Part shown: in pieces, positions 45,181-58,352 of the stretch
How the letters are laid out: every line of letters begins with the position of its first letter
How positions within the stretch are numbered: the stretch's first letter is position 1
Assembly: GCF_026745355.1 (NCBI RefSeq)
Contig: NC_079207.1
Location: 35,751,430 to 35,815,429, forward strand
Length of the DNA stretch: 64,000 nucleotides
Source of the DNA: Beta vulgaris subsp. vulgaris
Lineage: Eukaryota > Streptophyta > Magnoliopsida > Caryophyllales > Amaranthaceae
Direction of reading: 5' to 3'
Notes under the pieces: model-generated
Seen by the model: the letters and a program-made list of their open reading frames with translations, nothing else
Databases searched by the model: none
What the model was told of the DNA's origin: nothing
Translations under genes and position numbers: made by a program

Positions 45181-47367
45181 ATCACTCCCCCTTAAAAGAG
45201 TTTCGTCCTCGAAACTTCAAAACAACCAAGAGACAAAAGAAAATACTCTAAATTAAGAACATTAAGAAAACATAAATCGATGGATTTTAGTTAACTAAAC
45301 AACCTTGCAGGTATAAAATTTGATAACTCAAATAATATATAATCTATTTTGGAAGACCAAAGGGTTGTATAGTAAAGAAGCACGGTAACAACAATTATTT
45401 TATAAAATGTGAAAGAACCAAAAACAAGTAGAAAGTTTTAGGTAAAAACGTTTGCATAATAAACCATATGTAATTTTGCAAAAGAAGCAGGAATAAATAT
45501 TTACGTAAAAATTATAGAAGAATAAATCCGACGATACATAAATATTTTTAGAAAAGAAACGAAGAAGAAAAAGTTCGTAAATAGATAGCCCAAACCAATC
45601 TAAATAGAGGTAACCACGCAGGCTTATACTCCACTTAAAAAGGTAAGAACACTTTAATAAAGAGTAGCTAGCTGCTTTATCAAAATAGCACTTACGAACA
45701 CAAGTCACTACATATGTTATAAGAGCGTATGCCTTATAAACATATATATGAAAATTAAAGTTCGCAAAAGAAAATGAAAACCTTAAAATAAATTTCACAA
45801 CGAAGAAACACTAATAATAAATAGGTGATAAAGTAATAAATTATTAACAAAAATCATAAAAAATTTCAAGTCGACACAAATGTGCAAGGAACCACCCAAT
45901 GCAACATAGTATCAACAAAACAATATTTGAAAGCCAACTTATCAAATCGATATTATAGTTTACTGGAATCACCCAATATAAACTTAATATCAACTGAAAA
46001 AAAGAAATTAAATCAAACTAGATAAATGTGTCAACTCATCAAATTGACATACAAGTCAAAGGAATCACCCATTATGACTCAATATCAACTCAAACAAGTT
46101 TAAAATCGATACTTATCAAATTGACATACAAGTCAAAGGAATCACCCATTATGACTTAATATCAACTCAACCAAGTTTAAAAATTAGCTGGTAGATTATA
46201 AATTTCGTTTTCAAAGATATATAAAACAGATCAGTCAAAATCAGAGAATTAAATAAGAAGTAATGAAAACAACCAAAATCTTTGCTATGAAATGAGAAAG
46301 CATAAATATTTAAACAAGAACAAAAGTATAAACGAGGTCCTTTCAGGCATTTGAGTTTGAAAAAATAATGCTAATAAGAAAAGTAAGTAAAGTAAAAGTT
46401 ATTGGATGCTAACCTTTAAAACAAAATAGTTTGTGTCTACATTTCAATCTAACACCAAGACAACTCATTAAAGTACTTTTATTTTCAAAGACTACAAAAC
46501 TTATAACCATAATTTAAAGGCTAAACAAGGATTAGCATGAAATAAAAATATTAAAAGAAAAAATATTTATAAATATAGATGGTCAAAACGGTAAGAGAAA
46601 TTTGAAGAATATCTTGAAAGACAATTTCATAACCCCTTTCTTTTACCAAACCATTATAAAACAATTGAAATTAAACGTTTTTCAAAAGAGTATATCAAAA
46701 TATTAACAATAGGAAAATTTGAAAGTCAGAAAATAACTCTAATATGGTTATGAAATATATTAAGTTCAAAGATCTAAAATAAAATTTGGAATATAAACTC
46801 AACTAGAAAGTTTTGTAAATAATAAAACAGATATGTAGTACTCACATAAAAAAAAAACACTTAATTGAAAAAAAGAACAGAAAGTATATACTATCTCACA
46901 TAATAACATATACTATCAAGCAACTAGCAAATAAAATAAATGCAATGCAAACACAAGACTATATTAAAATAAAATTAAAGTTTATCTTTAATTGCAAAAC
47001 ACAAAATAAATTAAACACACAACTAAACGGAGAAGGCTATAAATTACTTCGCTTTCGCTGCGCACTCTGATAAAAGAGAAAATAAATTACATGTAAGAGG
47101 TCCTGCAAATAAGATTAACAAACTTGGTAGACTAATTCCACCAATAATACAAGTAACTATACATATAACATATGCTCCATAAGCATGAGAGCACACCACA
47201 TTCCCATAAGGCTTCCTTTTACTTACTATACCCATCATACTCTTATTATAGTGAAACTACTAAACTTAATTCTAAACAAATTTTATGTCCTATGGCTAAC
47301 TAATAATTCTAAAGAATTATTAGCAACTCTGTTTCAGAGTTTAGGAGCGTTTTGCTCTGATACCAAC
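45181..47367 (-). other. LARD internal region, non-coding
   Basis: A very A-rich 2.2-kb stretch with no convincing reading frame. Near 45880-46180 a motif 'ggaatcacccattatgact' with 'aatatcaactcaa' recurs about three times. It carries only the PBS and PPT and may supply packaging signals. Confidence 0.75.
47354..47365 (-). promoter_or_regulatory. LARD primer-binding site
   Basis: Minus-strand TGGTATCAGAGC lies next to the 5' LTR, matching initiator Met tRNA, as in the copia element and the 2.3-kb element. Confidence 0.88.
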
Positions 47368-49180
47368 TGTAACACCCCAGAATTTCAAAGCGGAAACGAA
47401 AGAAATAATAATAGTATTAATAGGACGATGGCGGAAACATCGTCTTCTGGAATGTCACTACTACAAGAAATGCGATTACATAACTAAGTGATAAACCACA
47501 TAAGTAAATAGTATAAATAAATTAAATTAATTAGAGTAATAACTAAAAGAGAAAACTGACTCTTCAACTAATAAAAAGTTGAGGCCTAAAACACCTAGCA
47601 TTTTAATGCTCACAACTCAACTGAGCCCAAAACCAAAGAAGATTCTCATCAACATAACCTACAAAATATACAACAACTTCCACAATCAGTGGGGAGTAAC
47701 TAGTAGTTCTCCCAGCTCAAATAGAAACAGATAATGAACTTAAAAGAAATTAGAAGCAACATCAAACAACACATTATCAAGATATCGTACTCACTACAAG
47801 GTACAAATAATCATAAGCAACCAATAAGGAAAAGTCCACTATCACACCAAAACCCTGTCAACCATGCAACAAATGCGGTCAACAAGCTCAAACACAACAG
47901 ACCATGCCGTCTGTGAGTAGATTCATTGGGCCATGCCACCCAAGTCCTACGTTGCATATTCGAGGAACCATACCACCCTTTTCGAATAGCCAGCATATTC
48001 CAGGAACCATACCGCCCTTTTCAAATAGGTAAATTCTACGGATCATACTACTCGTAGTGAACCAATGGACCATACCGCCCAAGGTTAAGTAACCAAATCC
48101 TAGGACCATACCGCCCTTAGGATAATCAAACACAAATTCCTAGGACCATGTCGCCCTTAGAATCATCACACAGATTCCTAGAACCATACCGTTCTTAGGA
48201 TCACATATCTCTAGAACCATACCGTTCTTAGAATCAGCTAACACAAACTCCTAGAACCATACCGTTCATAGGGTCAATCAAACACAAATTCCTAGGACCA
48301 TACCATCCATAGGATCAATCAACCTCTACAAGCACAAGGTATACACGACACGGTATACACAAAATTCATCTAATCCAACCTTCATAGGTATACACAACAA
48401 GGTATACAAGCAAATCGAATTCACTAACGAACAAGGTTCGACTGTGTGAATGCACAACAAAGCATAAGCCCTCAACATACTCCAAACCAAACAACCATAG
48501 GCTTCCCAACAAAATAGGGCACATGCCCTTAATGTAATAACTTAAACTAACCAAAACTTACTCTAACACACTTAGCATACATGCCTAAGACCAACCAAGC
48601 AAAGATATCCATGTTGTAAGCCAAAAAGGGAAATTGAATCAAAACTACACCACACAGGGACAGACCCTCGTCGTGAGGTGCGACGAGCGTCGCGGGTCGC
48701 GACACCCTGCAGTCGCGAGTCGTGAGCAGCGTCTGCTCGTGGCTTGCGAGCTTCGCTCGTTCGCCAATCAAAAATGCAACGACTCTTACACCTAGCCTCC
48801 AACGTCCAAACCAACTCAAATTCATGCCAAGCCAAACACAACACCAATCATCCTCACATGAGGCTAAATCTCATCAACAATGACAACTTCTTAAAATCCA
48901 AAGATAACCCAAGTGAACCAATAAATCAATTCAACCACAACAATAACAAGGATACAACTAATCAGCAAAACTTAACAAGATGATCATAGTAGCAATCCAA
49001 GGTATGAAAACAACACCAACAACCATGAAACTACATGTAACTTCAATCATAAAATCCTCTAAGTTCCACCTAGCATGATACTACATTCTCTAAAGCGATT
49101 CTAACAACCCAAGTTCACAATCTATTCTCTATCGAACTAGAATAACGCTAGTTACGTGGATCGTCGGGAGGAAATCTGAG

Positions 49181-49948
49181 TATAATGGGATTCAAAAAAT
49201 ATGCGAGCAATCCAATTCCTTCATGAACGATAATTGTAGCAACAAGTCACTAGGCATTTTCTTCTTGAATGTTGAAAACTCTTATTTCACACTGCTCTGT
49301 TCCGACCATGATTCCCGGTGATCAAAGGTCGGATTTTAAATTGATACGGTCAAAGTAAAGAAAAAGATGTTATAAACGTTCTGTCCAAATTTGAATATGA
49401 TCCAATTGTTAGATCTCCGGGTATGTTCATTTTAGTGAAGGTGTGACAGAAAAAACTCCGTTGAACGTTTCTCTTATTTTTCACTTCTCTTCCTCTTCTT
49501 TCTTTTCTTTGAAAATGACGAGGTTTAATGAAGAATAAGGTGGGAATAATATTAGCATGTCCCTTATAATGGGATTCAAAAAATATGCGAGCAATCCAAT
49601 TCCTTCATGAACGATAATTGTAGCAACAAGTCACTAGGCATTTTCTTCTTGAATGTTGAAAACTCTTATTTCACACTGCTTTGTTCCGACCATGATTCCC
49701 GGTGATCAAAGGTCGGATTTTAAATTGATACGGTCAAAGTAAAGAAAAAGATGTTATAAACATTCTGTCCAAATTTGAATACGATCCAATTGTTAGATCT
49801 CCGGGTATGTTCATTTTAGTGAAGGTGTGACAGAAAAAACTTCGTTGAACGTTTCTCTTATTTTTCACTTCTCTTCCTCTTCTTTCTTTTCTTTGAAAAT
49901 GACGAGGTTTAATGAAGAATAAGGTGGGAATAATATTAGCATGTCCCT
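49181..49948. repeat. 384-bp tandem duplication in the LARD right LTR
   Basis: Two nearly identical copies, both starting tataatgggattcaaaaa and ending 'gcatgtccct'. It is absent from the other LTR, so it arose after insertion. Confidence 0.9.
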
Positions 49949-49960
49949 TATAATTTGAAA

Positions 49961-50224
49961 CTAGTTATTAGACCCGGGCTATGCTCCGGGTAAGAAAAAT
50001 TTCCATTTATTAATATTGTACTTTGATATGATAATACTAAATACAACTTGGTCTAGTGGTTAAAACTTTAGTACATGGACCATGAGGTCATGGGATCAAA
50101 ATCTATACTATGCAATTTTAATTTTCTTTATTGTACATGGATTACATGAACTAAAACTCCCTAGGGAGAGCGCCACGTGGCACCGTTCCTCGTTTACGCA
50201 CGCCTTTTAATATATTAGTATTGA
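49961..50224 (-). mobile_element. Small non-autonomous Helitron with a tRNA-like internal segment
   Basis: On the minus strand it begins TCAATACTAATATATT and ends with hairpin CCCGGAGCATAGCCCGGG, then TCTAATAACTAG. Outer bases are A (49960) and T (50225), and the empty site is visible in the other LTR apart from a small neighbouring difference. On the plus strand it contains TGGTCTAGTGG (50049-50059), a tRNA A-box-like motif, and GGGATCAAAATCT (50092-50104), a decayed B box, at tRNA-like spacing. Confidence 0.75.
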
Positions 50225-50693
50225 TGATGCTGAACTTCTCTTAAATAAAATCAAATTTTATGTCAAGGAAAGATGAAGGGTTTAGGAGAATGTTAATGAG
50301 GGATTAAATGAGCGGTTACAAGATATTCAAAGGTTAGCTTCATAAGCACCAAAACTCTTCATCCTCCACTCCATAATTGCTGATTTTTGGCTAGCACGAC
50401 ATGCCACACGCGATGCAACATTTCATCACCCAAGTCGGTCCAACAACGTTACCAAAATGCTACGCGACAAAATCGGATCCTACACGCCCAAATAAATAAT
50501 GAAACTAATATAATAACTTAAAATAAATATATATAAATATATCACAACATTTAAATATATATACACATTTTCATAACATGTTCCAAAATAATTCAAATGA
50601 TAAATTATTCATTTTTATGAAAAAGAAAATATCATTTTAAAATAAACAAACACAAAAAAATAAAGGGTTAAAATTACGGGGTGTTACACTACC

Positions 50694-50945
50694 AACCACC
50701 TCATCAAAACCCACTACAACATGCTGCTAGATAACAATATTACCAAGGGGTCCTTAGAAGCCCCCTCCTAATTTCAATAGGCCTTCCCACTAAGGCTATC
50801 AGCAACAAATTTCTCAGAATGCCAGCTCTCAAGAGCTTACCATGTCTAATCTATAGAACTCCTCTCCCTGTGGATCGACCTGTATTTGCCAGTTTCTGGT
50901 AAACAGACATCGTGCACTTGCAAATATATATTTTAAAACCCATCA
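50694..50945 (+). pseudogene. Remainder of the Athila-like gag joined to the last 85 bp of its 3' LTR
   Basis: After the CTACC duplication, Pro/Gln-rich gag coding sequence continues to about 50855. It then passes directly into a segment (about 50861-50945) matching 41170-41257, the LTR end, through CCCATCA. All of pol and most of the 3' LTR are deleted, so the element can no longer move. Confidence 0.75.
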
Positions 50946-52895
50946 TTTGTGTACACCCTTCTCGACCAATAAAATTCAACATTAATCCCCTGCAAACTGC
51001 AAATTCACAACTCCGCCTTTCATTATTTTAAATCATCCCCCTTTCATTACTAAAATCATACTCCATTATCTTGTACTCCTCATATAGTCACAAGGATTTA
51101 TACTGTTATATTTAAGGTTTTCAAGGCTAGAATGAAGAACAATATATGAACAAATATTATGAACTTGTAGTGTCGTGGGAAAAAAAAACCACTGCTTTAA
51201 AAACGAGATTCGTTGCAACTGGACTGCATAATTGTACTCACTGATTCGCTCCCTAAGGTTTACATAACTCTTGGGTGTAAGATAGAGATACTAGAATTTA
51301 ACCCCCAAAGAGATGAAGAAAGGCAGAAGAGAGAGAATTGAAAGATCATTCACAAAATTAGAAAATGAATCATATTTATAGAAGTAGAGAGGGAGAAGTA
51401 ACATTCCAAAGAAATCGATGGAATTTAAGGAATCTGATGATAACTTCTTATTACTTGGTCTACGAAAGAAAGTTATTTATCGACATCAAAATGTTGAGAG
51501 ACACCAGATGAACTCGACGAAAGTGAAGATGGTATCTACCTAAGCTAACATAGGACGTCAACAATCATCCCATGATGACATCGAAATTGTATAGTAATAT
51601 TAATTATGATTTAATGCGACTAATTATTTTCTTTGGTGTCATGAAGCTTTGACAAGGTTACTTCCAATGATTGTCCTTAATGGAAAAAGAAGGGACCTTT
51701 TACATCCATTGTCGAGCATATAATTAACAATTGTGGTGTGATGTCACCTGTATGTCAACATCGCACTAGACATGTGATGACGCGACGCCGATTCCAGATG
51801 GGATACCAATTGCTGACATTGATTCTAGATGTGACGCTGGTTTCAGACGCGACATCAGATCATGACGCGACACCAGTTCCAGACCATTTTGATGGTGTAA
51901 GTCATAACCTAAGACGGTTGTGACGTCAGAATCCACCAAAAGACGACAATAAGTTATTAGTATAATGACACCAGATTTTGTGGCTGACTTCAGTCCAAGT
52001 ATTAAGTGGTAAACTTTGCAATTGTCTTTAAGTCGCCACAAGAGGACATGATAATATACTTTGATTCATATGATACTTTTTGCATAAATCTGAATTTTTA
52101 CAATCTTAAAAGCGGTTGACATTTAGGTTTTATTTGAGACTTCAATCGCGGGTATGATATTTCCTATGTCCCAGACATTGGGGGATTGACACCGTCAATA
52201 ATTTAATTCAAATGTATGACTTATTCAAGAAGTTGAAGCAAGTCGTCAATATCATGAAATAAATGAGCTGTCAACGTCATACAAGATCACGTCAACATAA
52301 AACCAGCCGTCATGTGCAGTACGACGTCAACCTGATACTGACATCGCTTGGAGATATTAAAGTAAGGACGTCGTCGAAGTGTTATTCAACAGCGATGATG
52401 CCTCGGTGTTGGTCATGAGAAGCTACATCACCTTAGTGTCTATCGTCAACAGGTAATCTTGGTCGGCAGCAATGGCGTCATGTTGGTGTCAATCATCAAC
52501 CAATGAAGGTGGCTTAGTGATGATCTTTAAATAGAAGTAAGTCTTCTACTAAATATGAAAATCATGTATATACGCCTTTTTAAGATCGCATGTGTTATCT
52601 AGGTTCATTTAATTATAATTTAACATAATGTACTATTACAAATCTCTCCAATTTGATAATGACTAACCATACATTCAAGTTTAATTTGAGATAACTTGAG
52701 TTGTGAGGAAGAGTGAATTATGTATCGTCACATTATCAATGCCCATCAAGAGTCATCTAAAAAGTTGCAAACTTCATCAAATTTTGTGGCTAACTTCAGT
52801 CTAAACTTCAAGAAGCTACCATGTTAGGAGATGATGCTTGACATTGTTGTTGTCAACAAAGAAGTACGGACACCACATGAAAGCGAAACGCCAAG
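50946..52895. other. Unclassified repetitive DNA with recurring 'gacgtca/gacaccag' words
   Basis: There is no convincing gene. Around 51770-51900 a loose unit of about 20-25 bp (like 'gacgcgacaccagttccaga') repeats imperfectly. A block 'aaattttgtggctgacttcagt' near 51967 recurs near 52778. A TATA-like 'tttaaatag' at 52528 may belong to an old LTR. Related words reappear after 55445. Confidence 0.4.
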
Positions 52896-55444
52896 TGCCC
52901 GTAATTTTATGAATTTTATAAATATATTTTAATGTATATTTATATTTATATATATTTTTTTAGTATATTTTAGTATTTAAATGAATTATTCTTGAAAGGT
53001 TGACTATAACCAAGTCAAAGGAATTATTTAATGATTTTAAGTTATCAAATATTTTATTTAGTCAGACTTTGAAATTTATTTAAATAGCTTCATCTTTGAG
53101 TTTAGTGAAAAGATCTTGAAATGGGTTAGAGGAACCCAAATATGTCCAAGTACCCAAGCATTAAATATTATTAGAAACCCAAACGTTTATAACTTTTATA
53201 TGCCCCTCTTTCATTAAACTAACCCATCCAGCCCAATTTTCTTTTGAACCCTAATAGGAAACTATGAATACCCTTTCTTTACACCAACTTCCCACACATT
53301 AAACACTATTTTCTCTCTCCTCCTTCTCCCTCATATTTTTCGGCCCTCCTCCTTTCTTCTCTCTCTCTTTTCTTTTTCCCTCTCTTCTCCTCTTCGGCCT
53401 TCGCTCCTCCTCCGTGCGGTGACGACGCCGCTAGACCGGACCACCACTGGCCAACGGCACAGTGCTGCCGACAAGCAACAATCGGCGTTCCTTCGCTACC
53501 GTGAGACTTCTTTCCTCTCTCTTGTTGGTTATTTCTTCCTCCTCAAGTTATTTTAATGCAAAGTTTGTGTTTTTAAGATTTGTTTTCATATAATTATGTT
53601 TAAAAGTTATAGTTTGATGATTTAATTATGAATCTAAGATTATGTGATTTATATAATAAAGAAATTAAAACCAAATTACTTATTATGTTTGAATTGTGAT
53701 TTTAATTATCAAAGCATAAATTTTTAGGGTTTATGAGTTGAGAAATCATAGTAGTATATTATAGTTTGTAAAATTGAGTACTCTTATGATTATGTTTAAG
53801 TATGTTTTAAAGGGATTTTAATATATTATAAGTTGCTGGAATTTTTATTACTATACTTATAATGGAGTTTTAATTATCAAAGTATGAGTTTTTAAGAATT
53901 TTTAATGACTAGTATACTATGAAGTATTAATAATTGAAGTTTCAATGATGGAAAAAGTTTTTAAACACTTTTAAAGAGGGTTTAAAATATTTTAAAGTTA
54001 CAGAAAATTATTTGAGTAATGATTCTTGGTTATGTTGGTATTTGGTAGGCGGAGAATACTATTTTGACGACTTTTAAGCTTGTTATAGTAGCCTCAATTT
54101 TTGTCCACATAAGGTACGTATATACCTATGTGTGGGTTGGTTTAGTATCATATCATGTCCTAAGGATGGGATTCATGTAGTATCATGTATAAGGAACTAT
54201 TTTTAGTTCATATGTGATTTATATTCAATTGAAGTTTCATGTTTTATGTCGTTGTGTGAAGCATGTTAATTATGATGATTATATTATGTTTGTATGAAAA
54301 ATTGATGCAAGCATATGCTCTTGGGAACTTTATATTATTAATTCACATGAGGGATTAATATTTATGTTGCTATTGGATCATGATTGAATCATGTTGTTCC
54401 CTTTTGATTATTAAATTACTTTATGAGGACCGAAGGTCTTATTTGGTAAACTGAATTATTATACCTATGAAAGGTTGGTTGCTTGTTGACTTGGTTCAAT
54501 AAATAAAGGAAGGTTATGGATTAAAAGTTGGAATTAATCTTGGGTCGTTAAGTTGATGATCACCTTATCTAATCCTAAGATAAAAATGGAAGTTTATGAT
54601 TTTTTGATGATTATATTATTTGTCCTACTTGTGAGTCATAACAAGTGAATAAATTATTAATCATGTAAAGTGAAACGTGGATAACAATAGCTTTAGACCC
54701 GTGTACGTCTAAAGTGTTGGACAAGTATGAGTTGGAGTACATGGTGGTAGCCCATGGCTTTTCTTGGGACCGGATTGATCACCGTGTCCTATTTTTATTT
54801 TAAAGGTTCCTCGATATCGTAGGTCAAGGGAATATGGAGCCGCGCTTGTATTTCGTCTTCTAAATTGAAGACTGGTTGTGGTTGGACAACTCATTCCATT
54901 GACTATTTCATCTGAATCAATTAATCTATTAGTTACGAAGTTTAGTTCACTAGAAGGAGTCTGCAATGTTGGTTTATTATTATTTATCCCTGCTTATTAT
55001 TTATTAGTATCATGTTATGATTGTTTATTTATTTATTTATCATGTAGTACTTGGCTTCGCTGACTACGTGCTTTATGTGTATGTGTTGATCATGATTATA
55101 CCTTATTGATCATGTGATGACTCATTTGGTGAACATTCTCTCGGGATCAATAGTGCATCGTCCATTACAAGTTTGAAGATGATGCATCATGGGTCCGGGA
55201 TTTGGAGAGCTTGAGTTGAGTTTACATTTTACTTTGACTTTATACTTTTAATCGTCGACTTTTACTTTTGAGGTTGACTTTTTGGTTGACTAACTTTTAT
55301 TTCTCACGTTTATTTATTAAGTTTTCCGATGCGAAATTTTGAATAAGTCGATACTTTATCACACAGGCGATAATACTTTGATAATTCTCTAAGTTTTATA
55401 TTAAAAATGTATTTTGGAAAATAGAGAGTTGTCGGGGGGGTACA
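52896..55444 (+). mobile_element. Gypsy-type solo or partial LTR
   Basis: It is about 2.5 kb, from near TGCCCGTAATTTT to GGGGGGGTACA. It has a CT-rich leader (53300-53410) followed by a GC-richer stretch, and a 3' part with the layout of Tekay-type LTRs ('gatgactcatttggtgaac' near 55113). Flanks CCAAG and GTATT do not match, so either the left border is wrong or the LTR is truncated. No internal region is attached. Confidence 0.5.
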
Positions 55445-57154
55445 GTATTAGTTGGAGACATATACTTTGTCCTAAAGTCGTCACTAGGGGACATGATAGT
55501 ATATACATCTACCATAACTTTAAAATTTAAATTTATGGTGTGATGCCACAGTTTCTCATCATAACTTTGTAAGTAACTAATGATGATGTGTATAGAATTT
55601 GAATACAGATACGATACCAGCCTTAGATGTAGACGTCATGGGGAGTGACATCAAGACAAATTACGCATTACCGCCAAAAAAAAGTTTAACATCTCGACTA
55701 AGTAATGATGTTTGGATTTTTTATGTCATCTTGGTGATGCTGAAAAGTCTGGGGACATTGAGCAATAAGAGTAAGATGAGAAGGTACGAAGTTTTCATAT
55801 ATACTTACTTAAGACGACTTGTTTTCTTGAGAGTTTTGGAGGATCCTATAAGAGGTGTTAAAAATCCCAAAAATGGAATACCTAAAGGAAAAACCTGGCA
55901 AGACAACACATGAACCCAGATCTAACCCATTTGACACCACACCCAGATGTCATTTCTTTCACCAAGTGCCCTAACATCATAAGAGATTATCGACACCAAC
56001 ATAGTACAACCAATAATGCCACATGGATCAGATTATTCAATGAGCTGCTTGGTGACTAGAAGATGTCTGATGTCAAGCACAAGACAAAGGAAATTCCACA
56101 TAAATAATAGAGGCAACATTGGGAGCAGACACCAGCTCAATAAGATTCATACAATGAATTTTCCTCGGCCATAAATGACGAATAATAAGTTACAAATTAT
56201 TATCATTGACAATGACACCTCGGTATGTTTTATTATTGTTTCTACACATTACTTCTATTGTCATCTTAGCCTCGATGTTGTGTTAAGAGTACATACGATT
56301 AAAACCTTTCATCGCACTTGGATGACAACATGTTTAGTTGTCGACTCTTTCATTTTAACGAATAACCAAACGGTTAGTGTCGCTTTTTATAAATTAACAC
56401 TAATGGCATTTACATTTTTCTATAAAGTATAGATTAAAGACAATTAGACACAATAACGACAGGTCACAACGTAGCTGACATCTGGAGCATCGATAATCAC
56501 CTTGCCGTCATCATAAGAAGTGACACCAGTACTAACGTCGAAACCATAGATTGTGACGACATGCGTGATGGCAATCATGACAACAAAGAAAGGGTTGATG
56601 ACGAGGTGCTCATATGATAAAGATGACAGAAATAAGTGTCAAGCAATTATCCAGCTGGTATCAAGTCTTACGACATAGAACCAAGAAGCTAAAGCACTTG
56701 ACATCAACAATTTGTAGTGAGAAATTTAATTAAACACGGCGACAAAGTAATTCAAACACTGCATTATCTATAAGTGACTTCTAACCTTCTTGATTGATAA
56801 TTTCATTTGATATCCATCTTCTACATCACTTATGATTCAACAATTGAAATTATCTCTTTATGCATAATACATTTAATCATGATGTAATACGTATGTAGTT
56901 ATGACATTGTCAAAGTTCTATATCATGGGAAATACTTGAGCACGCAAGTCAAGTAAGTTGTATGTATGTCTCTTAACCTAAGACATCAAGCATTAGCTGT
57001 CATCCTTCAACCATCAGCTGTCAAATGTCAACACCAATCGACAGTTGTAGACACATAATCGTGTCTCCCCATTTAAGGATCCAATGGTGAAACATACCAC
57101 GGTATTAGTTGGCGCGACCCAACAGAAGAGCAGTCTAAAGAACCACTCCAAAAT
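55445..57154. other. Unclassified repetitive DNA, continuation of 50946-52895
   Basis: 'ctaaagtcgtcactaggggacatgata'-like sequence near 55474 echoes 'ttaagtcgccacaagaggacatgata' near 52029, and 'gacgtca/gacacca' words recur. This supports one older repeat cut by the LTR at 52896-55444. Near 57110, 'ttggcgcgacccaac' looks like a primer-binding-type sequence of a Tat-group element. No gene is seen. Confidence 0.4.
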
Positions 57155-57656
57155 TGTGTTTCGAAATAATATTCTAAAGCCTAATTAATTATTCATGATA
57201 ATCAATTGTATTTAAGTCCAATTCTTTAAAAAGCCCAGTTAATTGATTTATATTAATAAATAAATATTTTTAAAACATATTTTTTATAAGTTAAAATCAG
57301 ATTTCATCCCATAAAATTAGCTATCTGTAGTCAAAAGATAAAAGAAATCTTTTAAAACGTGTTACAAATAAAGCTGGCAAAGCCTCACCAGGAGCCAGGC
57401 TCGTGCTCCAGGCGCACGGCTCTGCATCAGGTGTAGGTTTGTCCACCTGTGTCAGATTATGCACCTGACACGTGGATTTCTGACTCATTCAGAGTCCTAC
57501 GTCAAGCGCAGATCTCTACGTGACGCGAATTTTCTTTCTTATCTTTTTCAAAACGCGTGCCATGTGTACGCTTCCTACTAGGCAAGCCACGTCATGCGCT
57601 TGACACGTCAGCTGTGCCAGTCATAGTAGGCACGTGAGGCGCAATGTCGTTCTACC

Positions 57657-57664
57657 TATAAATA
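57657..57664 (+). promoter_or_regulatory. TATA box of the Tat-like LTR
   Basis: TATAAATA is preceded by a GC-richer U3 with several ACGTG/CACGT words (57470-57640). These could be bZIP or abscisic-acid-type sites, though none is proven. Confidence 0.65.
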
Positions 57665-58352
57665 CTCCTGAGATCCCGAATCAAACGACTTTTCATTATT
57701 ATTTTACAAATACAAAAATTCCTTACGAATACACTTCGACTCTCAAAATACTCAAACACTCAAATACTTCCAATACTTTCCATATTTTCAATTAATTCCT
57801 AATCATACTACGTTCTTGGTTCCACGATTGCTCCGCCCAAAGATCGTTGTGCTATTCAATCTAAACCACATAGGTATAATCCTGATGCTCCTTAATTAAA
57901 TTCTTTATTTTTGTATTGAAGTTAATAACTATTTTCTTTCCTGATGTAGATCTGTAATGTAGAATCGTTCTACTGTATATTCTAAACCTTTTTTTCTTTT
58001 TATTTATTTTTTATATTATCATATTTGCCTGATTATTCTATGAATATAATATTATTGTCCTGTTTTATTGCTTTTATCACCCACATGTTATTTTTGTTAA
58101 TCAAGACCTAAAGAATTTCTCTGATATTAATCAGATTAATTTGGACAACCTGCTAGGATCCCTGTAAATTGATTGCATAATATCTTGTCACTAAAAGAGA
58201 GTCTTTTTATGTGTTTCCTGAACCAACTTAGACTAAATATTTTTAGGGTGTATTAAAATATTATATGATTATTCTTTGACATAAAATATGTAATGAATCG
58301 ATATTTAGTAGAGGCTAGTAATGGGAAGTATGGTTGCTAACTGTATTATACC

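Larger units (their letters stand above)
42522..50688 (-). mobile_element. LARD: large non-coding LTR retrotransposon derivative, gypsy type
   Basis: The LTRs start TGTAACACCCC and end GGGGTGTTACA: 42522-45180 (2659 bp) and 47368-50688 (3321 bp). A perfect target duplication CTACC lies at 42517-42521 and 50689-50693. On the minus strand a PBS TGGTATCAGAGC sits at 47354-47365 and a PPT TTTTAAGGGGGAGTGAT at 45181-45197, preceded by 'cgaggacgaaactc', the usual end of Tekay-type chromovirus polyproteins. The 2.2-kb interior has no gag-pol. It is probably parasitic on an autonomous chromovirus. It splits the Athila-like gag. Confidence 0.93.
47368..50688 (-). repeat. LARD 5' LTR (right in the window), enlarged by duplication and a Helitron
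   Basis: It matches the left LTR except for about 660 extra bp near its end. These consist of a 384-bp tandem duplication (49181-49564 and 49565-49948) and a 264-bp Helitron (49961-50224). The left LTR also lacks about 40 bp of DNA present here between 'gaagaa' and the Helitron. Confidence 0.9.

Noticed and set aside
50049..50104. tRNA gene
   Set aside because: A-box-like and B-box-like words are present, but the B box is decayed and no acceptor stem or anticodon arm pairing is apparent.
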